Source: Candidatus Methanoperedens sp.
Lineage (GTDB): Archaea; Halobacteriota; Methanosarcinia; Methanosarcinales; Methanoperedenaceae
Assembly (NCBI GenBank): GCA_023249105.1
Contig: JAHFDG010000010.1
Location: 62,001-126,000, forward strand
Length of the DNA stretch: 64,000 bases
Reading direction: 5' to 3'
Below, one piece after another: positions 29,132-38,296 of the stretch. Under the pieces are notes generated by a model. It worked only from the letters and a program-made list of their open reading frames with translations. It did not search any database and had not been told where the DNA came from. Numbering within the stretch: position 1 is the first letter of the stretch; every line of letters starts with the position of its first letter. The translations under genes and the position numbers were made by a program.

Positions 29132-29428
29132 TTATTTTTAGAATGGTTTTTAATATAAAACAGCGAAAGGGTATGAATATTTGGTATTGTCCTGCGATAG
29201 ACAGCATAATTTCTGAAAAGCAGGAATTTTAGCAGTGCAGCGATGCAATTTCTTATTTTGCTGTCGATGTTGCACTGCATAATTAAGTGGTCTAATCTGG
29301 CACAATGCCGAATTTTTTATATGATTCTGTTTCATGTCATTGTGAAATCAACAAAAGGATATTTATGTGACAGAGTCTATAATACTTTGACAGAAGATTT
29401 TCCAAAACCAAAATAAAATATCCTGAAT

Positions 29429-29668
29429 ATGAATAAAAAAATAACTGATAAAAATTGGCAGGCTTTTTCAAAATGGGAAAGGGTGTATAAAAAAAATTTT
29501 CTCAAAGCTCTCACCATAGATTCTGCCTTCTCGATGTTTTCAGAACTATGGGATGCGCAAACTAAATTTATGACAAAAGAAATTGAAATATTCAGAAGAA
29601 GAAAAATTGAAGATCTCATAACGCTTCGTAAATCTTTCAATTTAATCCAAAAAAGGTTGCATGCATGA
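29429..29668 (+). CDS. Small protein paired with a nucleotidyltransferase
   Basis: A 79-residue basic, helical protein (FSKWERVYKKNFLKA near the start, FRRRKIEDLITLRKSF near residue 55). Its stop overlaps the ATG of the following nucleotidyltransferase gene (ATGA), so the two are translated together. The AT-rich composition differs from the neighbouring thermosome gene. It could be the partner or antitoxin of the nucleotidyltransferase, as in many two-gene accessory modules, but I do not recognise the family. Confidence 0.55.
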   Translation: MNKKITDKNWQAFSKWERVYKKNFLKALTIDSAFSMFSELWDAQTKFMTKEIEIFRRRKIEDLITLRKSFNLIQKRLHA

Positions 29669-30243
29669 ATAAATTGGAAGATGCTTTAAAAGATATCCAG
29701 AATTTTTTAAAATCCCGGGACGTCCCATACATGATAATAGGAGGAATTGGGAATCTCGTATGGGGCGAGCCTCGATTGACAGTAGATATTGATCTCACCA
29801 TTCATATCTCTCCATTGAAGGAACAGGATTTTATAAAACAAGCAGGGTCCAGATTCAGAATATTAGTAAATAACCCCGAAGATTTTGCCAGAAAAACAAG
29901 AGTCCTGCCAATTGAAATAACAAAAAACGTAAAAGGAGATATAATTTTTGCAGGACTTGATTATGAAAAAATGGCAATCGAACGCGCTGTTGAGGTTGAG
30001 ATATCGAAAAATAACACCGTTAGAGTATGCACAGCCGAGGATCTGATTGTCCATAAAGCGCTATCTGAGCGAGAAAAGGATTGGCAGGATATAGAAGGCA
30101 TTCTTTTGAGAAGAGGTGGTCTGCTTGATAAGAGTTATATTATAAATTGGCTTTCACAGTTTGCTTCAGCACTTGATAAGCCAGGCATTCAGAGCCGTTT
30201 TGAAAAACTATGGAAAGAATTAGTTGAAAACTCAGAAAATTAA
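29665..30243 (+). CDS. Nucleotidyltransferase-fold protein (MNT/DUF6036-like)
   Basis: The 192-residue protein has a nucleotidyltransferase-like core. MIIGGIGNLVWGEPRLTVDIDL (residues about 22-43) carries the GG start and a DID acid pair, with a further acidic strand near 80-90. Such proteins occur as AbiEii-like or MNT toxins that modify tRNA or partner proteins, and as antitoxin-type adenylyltransferases for HEPN proteins. The target here is unknown. It overlaps the 79-residue partner gene by four bases. The pair is AT-rich and lies between a repeat-bearing gap and a radical SAM gene, consistent with an acquired module. Confidence 0.7.
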   Translation: MNKLEDALKDIQNFLKSRDVPYMIIGGIGNLVWGEPRLTVDIDLTIHISPLKEQDFIKQAGSRFRILVNNPEDFARKTRVLPIEITKNVKGDIIFAGLDYEKMAIERAVEVEISKNNTVRVCTAEDLIVHKALSEREKDWQDIEGILLRRGGLLDKSYIINWLSQFASALDKPGIQSRFEKLWKELVENSEN

Positions 30244-30309
30244 AAATCCAGACCGTAAAAAAGTTTCTAATTATAAAAATATAATAAATATATCAATTTT
30301 ATCGAAAGC

Positions 30310-31392
30310 ATGCACTATCACATAATCCTGACAAAAGAATGCAACCTCAACTGCAATTACTGCGGAGGAGGAAGCGATACTCCTCCAAAAGAAATCCGGT
30401 ATTCGATTGCAGATCTCAAATCGTTCTTATTGCGGGACAGCAATCCGGTTATCGAATTTTACGGCGGCGAGCCTCTCCTTCGCATAGAAACCATGGAAAA
30501 AATCATGGATGCGATACCTGCGCGTTTCGTTATCCAGACAAATGGCCTGCTTTTAGATAAAATCGAACCAAAGTATCTGGAAAAATTCCACTCCATCCTC
30601 GTATCACTCGACGGGACAAAGGAAGTTACGGACAAAGAGCGGGGAAAGGGAGTATATGAACGCATAATACATAATTCAAAACTCATAAAACAAAGAGGCT
30701 TTTGCGGCGACCTCGTTGCAAGGATGACGGTGGCGCAAGGTACGGATATCTACGAAAACGTGCGGCATCTTCTGGGCATTGGGCTTTTTGACCATGTTCA
30801 CTGGCAGCTCAGTTTTGATATGTTCTGGGAAGCATGGGAAAATACAGAACCCGGACTTGTGGAATGGATTTCTGAATATAATTCCGGTATCTCTTTGCTT
30901 GTGGACTGGTGGGTGGACGAGATGTCGCGTTCAAATCGCGTTTTCGGGATTGTTCCATTTATAGGGATTATGAACTCCCTGCTCAATGATGCTCCTTCGC
31001 GCCTGCGATGCGGTTCAGGGATTGATTTTTTTTCAGTTATGCCCGACGGCAGGATTTCTGCGTGCCCGGTGTCTATCGATTTTGATTTTTCAGTAATAGG
31101 CTCGATATTTGACAATACTCCAGGCTCGCTATGCGATAAAGCCGCGGTTGGCGAACCATGCATAACATGCGACATATTCCATATCTGCGGCGGCAGGTGT
31201 CTTTTCGTGAACAGGTCGCAGGAACTGCTAAGGGAAAACGGATATGCTCTGATATGCACGACTGTAAGGCATCTGGTGCGTGAATTACAGGAAGCAGCGC
31301 CGCGGGTTCAGGCGCTGATTGAAAACGGGTCTGTAAGCAGGTCGGATTTTGAATATCCTGAATTCAATAACGGGTGCGAGATTATACCTTGA
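30310..31392 (+). CDS. Radical SAM enzyme, AF1577-like peptide-modifying family
   Basis: The 360-residue protein has radical SAM cysteines C11, C15 and C18 (ECNLNCNYCGGG), then FYGGEPLL near residue 52 and SLDGTKEVTD near 100. C-terminal cysteines in ACPVS and CITCDIFHICGGRC suggest one or two auxiliary clusters of the SPASM/twitch type. The N-terminal MHYHIILTKECNLNC matches my memory of a family named putative peptide-modifying radical SAM enzyme, AF1577 family (TIGR04084). Its substrate is unknown and no short peptide gene is visible next to it. It ends 17 bases before the convergent DedA-like gene. Confidence 0.85.
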   Translation: MHYHIILTKECNLNCNYCGGGSDTPPKEIRYSIADLKSFLLRDSNPVIEFYGGEPLLRIETMEKIMDAIPARFVIQTNGLLLDKIEPKYLEKFHSILVSLDGTKEVTDKERGKGVYERIIHNSKLIKQRGFCGDLVARMTVAQGTDIYENVRHLLGIGLFDHVHWQLSFDMFWEAWENTEPGLVEWISEYNSGISLLVDWWVDEMSRSNRVFGIVPFIGIMNSLLNDAPSRLRCGSGIDFFSVMPDGRISACPVSIDFDFSVIGSIFDNTPGSLCDKAAVGEPCITCDIFHICGGRCLFVNRSQELLRENGYALICTTVRHLVRELQEAAPRVQALIENGSVSRSDFEYPEFNNGCEIIP

Positions 31393-31409
31393 ATATACAG
31401 GGGGAAGTT

Positions 31410-31862
31410 TCAAAGAACAGTAGCAGCAAGGTATGCCACAGCCAGATAACGTAAAAATTTTCCTGTAAAAACAAGAACTGAAAAAATCCAGAACTTAAAT
31501 CGCAGTAATCCGCTAAAGACAGTAAAAGCATCTCCTATAACTGGCAGCCATGTAAATAGAAGCACGCTTGCTCCGTATTTTGAGAAATATTTTTCTGCTT
31601 TTTCAAGATTCCCGGGGTCAATAGAGAGATACCTTTCAGCAAAACTTCTTCCTTTTAAACCGATATAATAACTTGTGCATGCGCCGAGGTAGTTTCCAGC
31701 CGATGCGACAAGCACCAGGGCCGGGATATTAAATTTCTCGTAAACAAGGAATACAAGAATCCCCTCGCTTCCAAAAGGCAATATCGTAGATGCAAGAAAA
31801 CTTGCAAGAAAAAGGCCAAAGTAACCGTAATTTAGCAGGACGTCCTGAAGGGATTCTAACAT
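31410..31862 (-). CDS. YqaA/DedA-like membrane protein (VTT domain)
   Basis: The 150-residue membrane protein has about four or five hydrophobic segments. The conserved VTT-domain parts are visible: LPFGSEGIL near residue 28, GNYLGACTSYYIGLKG near 56, and a LLFTWLPVIGDAFTVFSG segment near 100. The short length fits the YqaA subgroup. DedA-type proteins are implicated in lipid scrambling and membrane homeostasis; the role here is inferred from family only. It is a single gene. Confidence 0.82.
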   Translation of the reverse strand: MLESLQDVLLNYGYFGLFLASFLASTILPFGSEGILVFLVYEKFNIPALVLVASAGNYLGACTSYYIGLKGRSFAERYLSIDPGNLEKAEKYFSKYGASVLLFTWLPVIGDAFTVFSGLLRFKFWIFSVLVFTGKFLRYLAVAYLAATVL

Positions 31863-31958
31863 ATACCTGAAATATACATACCAGCTATAAAAACACTGAG
31901 TTCAATTAAAGATAAATACTCATGTGCTCAATCATCTTGTAAAAACGGAGGACTGAAT

Positions 31959-32363
31959 TTGGAAGTTGAAGAAATAATCCGTTTATTAAACGAGGATTAT
32001 ATGAAGGAAATCGAAGCTACCCTGATTTATGTCAGGAATGCTTTTATCATGCCCAGGTGCGACCCGAGCAGGGTCACAGAAGCGATTGCAATTGATGAGA
32101 TGAGGCACATGAACTGGCTTGCCGAGCTTATCGTGAAACGTGGCGGGAAACCGAGTATGGAGCATCAAGAGCTTGATTTCGGGGGAGATGACCTCAAGGG
32201 GCAACTGGAAAAGCAAAAAGCGCTTGAAACGGAAGCTATAGACAGATACAAAAAACATATAGAAATGATAGACGATGCCGAAGTGGTCGGAGTCTTAAAA
32301 CATATACTGGATGAAGAAAAAAGGCACAGGAAAGAGTTCAGGATAAGGCTTGAAAAGTTGTGA
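31959..32363 (+). CDS. Ferritin-like diiron protein
   Basis: TTG start at 31959, supported by GGAGG centred about 9 bases upstream. The 134-residue four-helix protein has the ferritin/rubrerythrin iron ligand pattern: Glu in DYMKEIEAT, ExxH in IDEMRHMNW, Glu in LETEAIDRY, and ExxH in LDEEKRHRKE. This suggests a bacterioferritin- or rubrerythrin-like diiron centre for iron storage or peroxide handling. No rubredoxin domain is present. It lies 3 bases before an unknown gene and is probably co-transcribed with it. Confidence 0.85.
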   Translation: MEVEEIIRLLNEDYMKEIEATLIYVRNAFIMPRCDPSRVTEAIAIDEMRHMNWLAELIVKRGGKPSMEHQELDFGGDDLKGQLEKQKALETEAIDRYKKHIEMIDDAEVVGVLKHILDEEKRHRKEFRIRLEKL

Positions 32364-32366
32364 CTT

Positions 32367-32855
32367 ATGTTATTAAATGGTTTTGAGGAAGTCGTTGTTG
32401 ATAAGCAGCATTCTGAGATTAAATTGCCGATAATGCATGTAGAATTGTCTTTCAATGTCAGGTATTTCCTGGGTAAAGAAGTGGGATACTGCGGGTTATT
32501 GATTAATGGCGTTAATGGAAATGGTTTGAGGGGATGTATAGAGGCGGCAGCGGCAAAGTCTTATGTCGGAAGGACGATTTTTGTTTTCCTGTCAGAACTC
32601 GATGATGGGAAGAAGTTAATCACAGTGCCTGCCCTATTTGAAAAAGAACCCTCCTTTGACGGAAAAGTGGATTTAAGCGAGCTTATTATAAACACGTATT
32701 ATCACGATGAGTTCAAAAAGACGGCGCAGGATGTCTATAAGGAGCATACTGGCGCCATAATAGGTAAAAAAATTTGTAATGATAAGGATTGTCTTTGCAG
32801 GGATATTCTTGAACTTCCAAAAAAAGGGATTGAGATATTAAAGGCGTACAGGTAA
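32367..32855 (+). CDS. Conserved-looking protein of unknown function
   Basis: A 162-residue soluble protein. The N-terminal 80 residues look beta-rich (EVVVDKQHSEIKLPI, HVELSFNVRYFLG), with ISxL-type helices later. A Cys cluster CNDKDCLCRD near residue 138-147 may bind metal or form disulfides. It starts three bases after the ferritin-like gene and so probably belongs to the same transcript, hinting at an iron or oxidative-stress role. I do not recognise the family. Confidence 0.6.
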   Translation: MLLNGFEEVVVDKQHSEIKLPIMHVELSFNVRYFLGKEVGYCGLLINGVNGNGLRGCIEAAAAKSYVGRTIFVFLSELDDGKKLITVPALFEKEPSFDGKVDLSELIINTYYHDEFKKTAQDVYKEHTGAIIGKKICNDKDCLCRDILELPKKGIEILKAYR

Positions 32856-32882
32856 ATCTATATCAGTAATGGGTATTCTTGC

Positions 32883-34589
32883 TCAATATTCTCTTGACTT
32901 AGGTGGATACATCGTTATATTTACAGGCTTGTACTCCACGCGCGTTCCCTCTGGCGCAAAAGTAACAAGCGTATGCTTGAGCCAGTTCGCATCATCCCTT
33001 TCGGGGTAATCAAGCCTGAAATGGGAACCACGGCTTTCTTTCCGCTCAGACGCACCGATGCATATCGTTTCAGCAATATCCAGCATACCCTCAAGCTCAA
33101 TTGCGTTCACAAGCTCCTGATTGAAAACCTTACCTTTATTCCTGACATATACATTCCTGTAACGCATCTTGAGTTCCCTGATTTTACCAAGCGCCGCCTT
33201 CAGGTTCTCTTCATCACGGAATATCCCGACTTTTTCATCCATGACTTCCTTCAGCTCATCGCGGATTTTGAAGAACGCTTCGCCTTCGTTCTTGCCCAGA
33301 AGTGCTAAAATCCGCTGTGATTCCTCATACACCGCTTTTTCCACTATATCCGTTGCATCAAAGTCTGTTTTATTCACGAACTTCGCCGCGTTTTCCCCGG
33401 CAATTTTCCCGAAAACTATCGTCTCAAGTAAAGAATTCCCCCCAAGCCTGTTCGCGCCGTGTACGCTGATGCAGGAGCATTCACCGCACACGTAGAATCC
33501 CGCAATCGATGTCTCGCAGTTTTTGTTTGAAGCAATCCCTCCCATGGAATAATGCTGCGCCGGCTGGATTGGTATCGGCTCGCAAATAGGGTCGATATTC
33601 GCAAAATCCATAGCAATCTGCCTGATTCCGGGCAATCGTTCTTTGATCTTATCGGCGCCGAGGTGCGTAAGGTCAAGGTGAACATATCCTCCCTCAAATC
33701 CCCTGCCCTCGTTTATCTCGGTCTGGATAGCGCGCGCAACGATATCCCGCGGCGCAAGGTCTAGCAAATGGGGAGAATAACGTGCCATAAACCGCTCGCC
33801 AAGTTTATTCGTGAGGAATCCCCCTTCACCGCGCGCACCTTCTGTAATAAGGATATTCGTGCCGTAAAGCGTGGTGGGATGGAACTGCACGAATTCCATG
33901 TCCGAAAGTGCAACGCCGCTTCGGTATGCCACAGCGCATCCGAATCCCGTGTTTATTACCGAGTTCGTTGAGCGCCTGTATATCCTTCCGTATCCGCCGG
34001 TGGCGAAAATCACTGCCTTTGCAAGAAAGCCCTCTATTCTCCCGTCTGCGATATTGTATCCAACAACGCCTGAGCATCTGCCGTTATTAGTCCCCGTATT
34101 TAAATACGGGGTCTTTACGACAAGCCGTGTTACCAGCCATTCTTCATAGAACTTGATGCCGCTTTTAAGCGCCTGCTCATACATCGTATGAAGCAATGCA
34201 TGACCCGTCCTGTCTTCGGCGTATGCAGTCCGTGGAAATCCGGCGCCTCCGAAAGGGCGCTGGGCGATCATCCCTTCATTAGTCCTTGAAAAAAGCGTCC
34301 CCCATTTTTCCATCTCGATAACCCGCTCCGGCGCATCCTTACATAACACTTCCACAGCGTCCTGGTCTGCAAGATAATCGCTTCCTTTTATCGTATCAAA
34401 AGCGTGGTCTTCCCACCTGTCGGTTTTCCCAAGTGCGACATTTATACCGCCCTGGGCAGCCACAGAATGCGAGCGTAATGGGTGTACTCTTGATATGACT
34501 GCCACATCAGCTCCCCTGATGGCTAAAGCGGCGCGCAAGCCCGCTAAACCTCCGCCCACTATTATGATGTCGTGCTTGAACATACTCAT
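32883..34589 (-). CDS. sdhA: Succinate dehydrogenase/fumarate reductase flavoprotein subunit
   Basis: The 568-residue FAD protein oxidises succinate to fumarate or the reverse. The dinucleotide fold is at the N-terminus ([14 protein letters not shown]), and the covalent-FAD histidine H41 is in [11 protein letters not shown]. Active-site segments [11 protein letters not shown] and HYSMGGI with the capping-domain Arg are visible. The C-terminal helical domain ends with [15 protein letters not shown]. It is encoded divergently from sdhB with a 74-base shared promoter region. A role in the oxidative TCA direction with AcnB is plausible, but direction cannot be read from sequence. Confidence 0.95.
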   Translation of the reverse strand: MSMFKHDIIIVGGGLAGLRAALAIRGADVAVISRVHPLRSHSVAAQGGINVALGKTDRWEDHAFDTIKGSDYLADQDAVEVLCKDAPERVIEMEKWGTLFSRTNEGMIAQRPFGGAGFPRTAYAEDRTGHALLHTMYEQALKSGIKFYEEWLVTRLVVKTPYLNTGTNNGRCSGVVGYNIADGRIEGFLAKAVIFATGGYGRIYRRSTNSVINTGFGCAVAYRSGVALSDMEFVQFHPTTLYGTNILITEGARGEGGFLTNKLGERFMARYSPHLLDLAPRDIVARAIQTEINEGRGFEGGYVHLDLTHLGADKIKERLPGIRQIAMDFANIDPICEPIPIQPAQHYSMGGIASNKNCETSIAGFYVCGECSCISVHGANRLGGNSLLETIVFGKIAGENAAKFVNKTDFDATDIVEKAVYEESQRILALLGKNEGEAFFKIRDELKEVMDEKVGIFRDEENLKAALGKIRELKMRYRNVYVRNKGKVFNQELVNAIELEGMLDIAETICIGASERKESRGSHFRLDYPERDDANWLKHTLVTFAPEGTRVEYKPVNITMYPPKSREY

Positions 34590-34663
34590 ATTATATACGT
34601 TTCTTATATTACTTTACCATGCGTTTTATATAATCAGGAAAAGAAACTATTGAACGCTGGATT

Positions 34664-35410
34664 ATGAGATTCAAGATAAAAAGATTTGACGGGGAAAAGT
34701 CGTGGTTCGATACTTTTGAAGTAAAACCCAAACCGCAAATGTCAGTTCTTGAAGCGCTTTTCCAGATACAGGATGAGCAGGACGGCTCCCTTGCATTCAG
34801 GTATTCATGCCGCGGCGCTGTCTGCGGCTCCTGCGCCATGCTCATAAACAAGAAACAAAGGCTTGCATGCCGGACGCAGGCATCTGAAATCGCAGGTGAA
34901 CTGGTATTGGTCATTTCATCGTATGGCCCGGTTGCCAAACCTGAATTAAAAACAGGCGATGAGATACTTATTGAACCTCTCCCGAATCTTCCTGTAATCA
35001 AAGACCTGATAGTTGATTTAAGACCTTTTTTCAGGCATTATGAGGGTGTACATCCCTGGTTTGAGGAAGGCGGGGATATGTCAATGTCGCAGCAGGATGT
35101 CAGGAAAGTCGATAAGTATGCGGCGTGTATCCTTTGCGGTCTTTGCTACGGGGCTTGTCCTGTTGCAGCAAGGGATAGAGATTATTCAGGACCTGCGGCG
35201 CTTGCAAAGGCATGGCGTTTTTATGCAGATACCAGGTACAATGACGCTGCCGGGATGCTAAAACGGGTAGATACGCAAAAAGGCGTCTGGGCATGCGATG
35301 AGGTTTTCCGGTGCGTCGAGGTATGCCCCAAAAAAGTGCCACCCACCAATGCCATCACGGGTTTCATGAGAAAAATTATCTTACATAGAATTAAACATAT
35401 AATCAGGTGA
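34664..35410 (+). CDS. sdhB: Succinate dehydrogenase/fumarate reductase iron-sulfur subunit
   Basis: The 248-residue protein transfers electrons from the flavoprotein to quinone. [2Fe-2S] ligands are C49, C54, C57 and C69 (SCRGAVCGSC...LAC). A [4Fe-4S] motif CILCGLCYGACP is near residue 150, and a third-cluster region CVEVCPKK is near 222. The length is standard. It diverges from sdhA and is followed two bases later by a small membrane anchor. A TATA-like TTTTATATAA lies at about 34622-34631. Confidence 0.95.
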   Translation: MRFKIKRFDGEKSWFDTFEVKPKPQMSVLEALFQIQDEQDGSLAFRYSCRGAVCGSCAMLINKKQRLACRTQASEIAGELVLVISSYGPVAKPELKTGDEILIEPLPNLPVIKDLIVDLRPFFRHYEGVHPWFEEGGDMSMSQQDVRKVDKYAACILCGLCYGACPVAARDRDYSGPAALAKAWRFYADTRYNDAAGMLKRVDTQKGVWACDEVFRCVEVCPKKVPPTNAITGFMRKIILHRIKHIIR

Positions 35411-35412
35411 CC

Positions 35413-35721
35413 ATGGAAAAAGAAAGGGCTTACGGAACAGGGATGTGGGCATGGCTTCTCCAGCGCGTCACGGGGTTGCTGCTTGTGTTCTACCTGTTCA
35501 TCCATATCGTGTGGGCGCATGGTATTAAAACGCCATTTGATTTCATGTTCGTTGAGTTCAAGACAGCAGTTTTTATACTGCTTTTGCTTGTTCTTCCACA
35601 CGCTTTGAACGGGTTCAGGGTATTCGCAATCGACTTCGGGATCGAGGACAGAACGCAGAAGCTCTTATTCTGGGCGCTTGTTATCATAGGAGTCCTGGTG
35701 ATAATCTGGGGTGTACCTTAA
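35413..35721 (+). CDS. Succinate dehydrogenase membrane anchor (single subunit)
   Basis: ATG 35413 is preferred over GTG 35407, because AGGTGA, which contains the sdhB stop, serves as Shine-Dalgarno site. The 102-residue protein has three hydrophobic helices near 13-35, 50-68 and 82-99. QRVTGLLL near residue 17 resembles the SdhC quinone/heme entry motif. H31, H36 and H63 (PHALNGFR) are candidate heme b ligands. Only one anchor gene is present here, where SdhC and SdhD are usually separate; a homodimer or a distant second gene is possible. Confidence 0.85.
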   Translation: MEKERAYGTGMWAWLLQRVTGLLLVFYLFIHIVWAHGIKTPFDFMFVEFKTAVFILLLLVLPHALNGFRVFAIDFGIEDRTQKLLFWALVIIGVLVIIWGVP

Positions 35722-35749
35722 ACACGTTTGTCGATTAATTTTATAAAGA

Positions 35750-35780
35750 TTGTTCACCTTATTGAATAAAAAGTTTACAA
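35750..35780. promoter_or_regulatory. BirA-type biotin operator before bioY
   Basis: TTGTTCACC (35750-35758), 13-base spacer, AGTTTACAA (35772-35780). The known bacterial/archaeal consensus is TTGTTAACC-N14-16-GGTTAACAA. Arms and spacer length match the site before bioB. It lies 14 bases before the bioY ATG. Confidence 0.72.
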
Positions 35781-35793
35781 TTCAAGGTGAACC

Positions 35794-36432
35794 ATGTCAG
35801 AATTCAGAAACGAGTTTAAAAACATTCTTGAAAAATACGACTCTGCAAGATACAATTTCTTCAAATGGCGGTTTGAATCCACGTTTGCGAACAAGCTGGT
35901 AATGGCACTGGTCTTTGCATGTTTAACTGGCGTGTTTGCACAGCTTCGGTTTTATCTTCCATATACACCTGTGCCTGTAACAGGTCAGGTTTTCGCAGTC
36001 CTTCTCTCAGGCGTTATCCTCGGCAGATGGTATGGCGGGATGAGCCAGGGATTGTATGCAGTTCTTGGCGTGCTGGGCGTGCCATGGTTCGCAGATGGGA
36101 AAGCCGGCATGGAAATTCTCACAGGTGTTTCAGGCGGGTACATCCTTGGATTTATAGCCGCTTCGCTGATTATAGGATGGTTCACAGATATGTATGTCAG
36201 GTCACGGAGCTTTGCGTGGATGTTCAGTCTAATGCTGCTCGGAATTGCTGTTGTTTACCTTTTCGGCGCGGTTCAACTGGCATTTGTGCTTGGGGTAGAT
36301 GCGCCGAAAGCAATCGAGCTTGGGGTTATTCCTTTCATAGCTGTTGACCTGTATAAGGCGCTTATCGCCTCAGCCATAGCAGCAGCAGTGGCTCCAAGAA
36401 GTGCATACGGGAATGAGGTTGATTCGAGGTAA
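35794..36432 (+). CDS. bioY: Biotin transporter substrate-binding subunit BioY
   Basis: The 212-residue membrane protein imports biotin, alone or with ECF energising subunits. It has about six hydrophobic segments. The BioY signatures PYTPVPVTGQVFAVLLSG near residue 55, GLYAVLGVLGVPWFADG near 85 and SGGYILGF near 110 are complete. The N-terminal 30 residues are an extra cytosolic extension. A Shine-Dalgarno AAGGTGA precedes the ATG. The BirA-type operator upstream indicates repression by biotin, as for the bio operon 6 kb away. Confidence 0.93.
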   Translation: MSEFRNEFKNILEKYDSARYNFFKWRFESTFANKLVMALVFACLTGVFAQLRFYLPYTPVPVTGQVFAVLLSGVILGRWYGGMSQGLYAVLGVLGVPWFADGKAGMEILTGVSGGYILGFIAASLIIGWFTDMYVRSRSFAWMFSLMLLGIAVVYLFGAVQLAFVLGVDAPKAIELGVIPFIAVDLYKALIASAIAAAVAPRSAYGNEVDSR

Positions 36433-36544
36433 TTATTACTGAATATTACTGGAAGCGCAGGGTTACGTTGCGTTTTAGTGGAAAGGGGTTACGTAACATT
36501 ATGGTGGAAACACATATATAGAAATGTTTTTATTATAAGTGATT

Positions 36545-37483
36545 ATGGATTCTGGTGCGCTAAATTCTACATTAAATTGGGTGAATTCTTCGATGGATTT
36601 GAAGGGATTGGAAATTTGGGTGGTGAATAATGTGGGGCAAGTAATTGTAGGGGTGATTATAAGTGTGATAGCTTTGCTGTTTGCTTTTCGGTTTATACAG
36701 CCAAAAACAGATGCAAAGCGGATACAACTAGAGAAGGAAGCAGACCAAGAAGCAAAGCGAAAAGAAAACTATATCTTAAAACTAATAGATAACGCACGAA
36801 AATGGAAGGAACTTTTGCCAGAAATCCCACCAACGGAAGAAACAAGAAACCTCGATAGATTTGATGGATTTGATACTAAATTTATTGGAGTTATAAAGAA
36901 TCTCTTTTATTTTCAGGCTATTTTAGACCAATATCCGTTACTTAAAAAAATCTGGAAAGATTTTGAATTATTATGTAATGATTACAGTTTGGAAAAACAA
37001 GGTTTGTTTGATTCAATAGATAAAGATGTTGAGCAAAAATTGGAAAAACAAAATATTAACGTTGAATCAATTAAGGACGGGTTTTCAGTATCAATTTGTA
37101 GAGACGTTACTATTGAAGCTAAAGGCAAGAATGGGGGATATGATTATTTTTGGGATGGGGTACTTGTTAAAGGCGTTCTAATAACTCATTTAAAATATTG
37201 CAAGAAGTGGAGAAGTGGTCAAATTTTGAATCATACAGATGTTAACGAATTTGACACGAGGTTTTGTAGTTCTTTGGCGTGGACGGATGAACCAAAAGAG
37301 ATAGAAGATATTCATAAAAAACTAATTATAGAATGTAAGGAAAAATATGCTAAAAAGAGTAAAAATCTAATTATACACGAGGGTAAACTAAGAGATTGTA
37401 AGAATGAGTTGAATCGCAGTTTAGAAACAATTTTTGAAAAGCTCTCTCTTGAAGTGGATTTTAAGTCTATTAAAGGGGTATAA
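36545..37483 (+). CDS. AT-rich gene for a membrane-anchored protein of unknown function
   Basis: From ATG 36545 the protein is 312 residues. One membrane helix lies near residues 31-51 (VIVGVIISVIALLFAF). A charged, coiled-coil-like helix follows (about 58-80), then a mixed soluble domain with Trp/Tyr-rich YDYFWDGVLV near 198. The gene is clearly more AT-rich than its neighbours and uses A/T-ending codons, suggesting recent acquisition. A TATA-like CATATATA about 25-30 bases upstream fits a leaderless or nearly leaderless transcript. I recognise no family; a defence or phage-related effector is possible but unproven. Confidence 0.6.
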   Translation: MDSGALNSTLNWVNSSMDLKGLEIWVVNNVGQVIVGVIISVIALLFAFRFIQPKTDAKRIQLEKEADQEAKRKENYILKLIDNARKWKELLPEIPPTEETRNLDRFDGFDTKFIGVIKNLFYFQAILDQYPLLKKIWKDFELLCNDYSLEKQGLFDSIDKDVEQKLEKQNINVESIKDGFSVSICRDVTIEAKGKNGGYDYFWDGVLVKGVLITHLKYCKKWRSGQILNHTDVNEFDTRFCSSLAWTDEPKEIEDIHKKLIIECKEKYAKKSKNLIIHEGKLRDCKNELNRSLETIFEKLSLEVDFKSIKGV

Positions 37484-37567
37484 ATGAATGGCAAATCATA
37501 AAGAAATAACCACAATCGAGCGAGATATAACCTGTCGGAGGATCTATCAGATAGAATAATAATAGTT

Positions 37568-38296
37568 TCAACTATGATGCCACGTAACCGAAGCGCAGGA
37601 AATTATTTTCTCTAAATCCACGTTTTTTTCCACAAGCGACATGATGTTACCTGTAATTCCGCTTTCCACATTTATTGTGGGGTCATGAGGGATAATTCCA
37701 AGAATCGGCAAGCCGGTCTGTTCTGCTATTACCTTTGGGTTCGTTTCCTCGGCTCTCCCGCCCCTGTAGTTGTTTATGATTGTCCCTATCACCCGTATCC
37801 CTGAGAGCTTTGCATGCTCGATTGTAAGAACGGTGTGATTTATCGTTCCAAGTCCTGCGCGAGCCACGATTATGGCAGGTATGCCGAGGCAGGTAATTAA
37901 ATCAGAAATAAGAAACCGTTTTCTTAGAGGCACTGCAATTCCTCCCGCGCCTTCCACAATCACCAGGTCATGGCGTTTCTCAAGCTGCAAGTATGCGTTT
38001 TTTACATGTTTTAAATCTACGGTCTTTCCTTCAATTTCCGCCGCCACACCCGGAGCCAGCGCTTCCCTTAAAAGCACAGGGCATACCAGTTCAGGCTCAT
38101 CATGTTTATCCAGGGCTTTCATCAAAAACTCCGCATCCTGGGAATACAGTTTACCATTTCTTACCAGTGCGCCGCTCTGTACAGGTTTCATTACTCCAAC
38201 GCTATACCCTCTTTTTTTAAAGGCTCCTGCCAGTCCTGATGCAATTGCGGTTTTCCCTATTCCCGTATCCGTACCAGTTATAAATATCCCGGTCAT
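37568..38296 (-). CDS. bioD: Dethiobiotin synthetase BioD
   Basis: The 242-residue P-loop ATPase closes the ureido ring of biotin. The nucleotide motif GTDTGIGKTAIASGL is at residues 7-21, MKPVQSGA near 36 carries substrate contacts, and VEGAGGIAVPL near 114 is the conserved ATP/substrate loop. In this operon it would act on the carbamate made by BioU, so it may not need to carboxylate diaminopelargonate itself. It is last in the bioB-W-U-F-D operon and its ATG overlaps the bioF stop (ATGA). Confidence 0.95.
   Translation of the reverse strand: MTGIFITGTDTGIGKTAIASGLAGAFKKRGYSVGVMKPVQSGALVRNGKLYSQDAEFLMKALDKHDEPELVCPVLLREALAPGVAAEIEGKTVDLKHVKNAYLQLEKRHDLVIVEGAGGIAVPLRKRFLISDLITCLGIPAIIVARAGLGTINHTVLTIEHAKLSGIRVIGTIINNYRGGRAEETNPKVIAEQTGLPILGIIPHDPTINVESGITGNIMSLVEKNVDLEKIISCASVTWHHS

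Noticed and set aside
29232-29278. Small RNA hairpin GCAGTGCA/TGCACTGC
   Set aside because: The stem is short with a long, bulged loop and no promoter or terminator.
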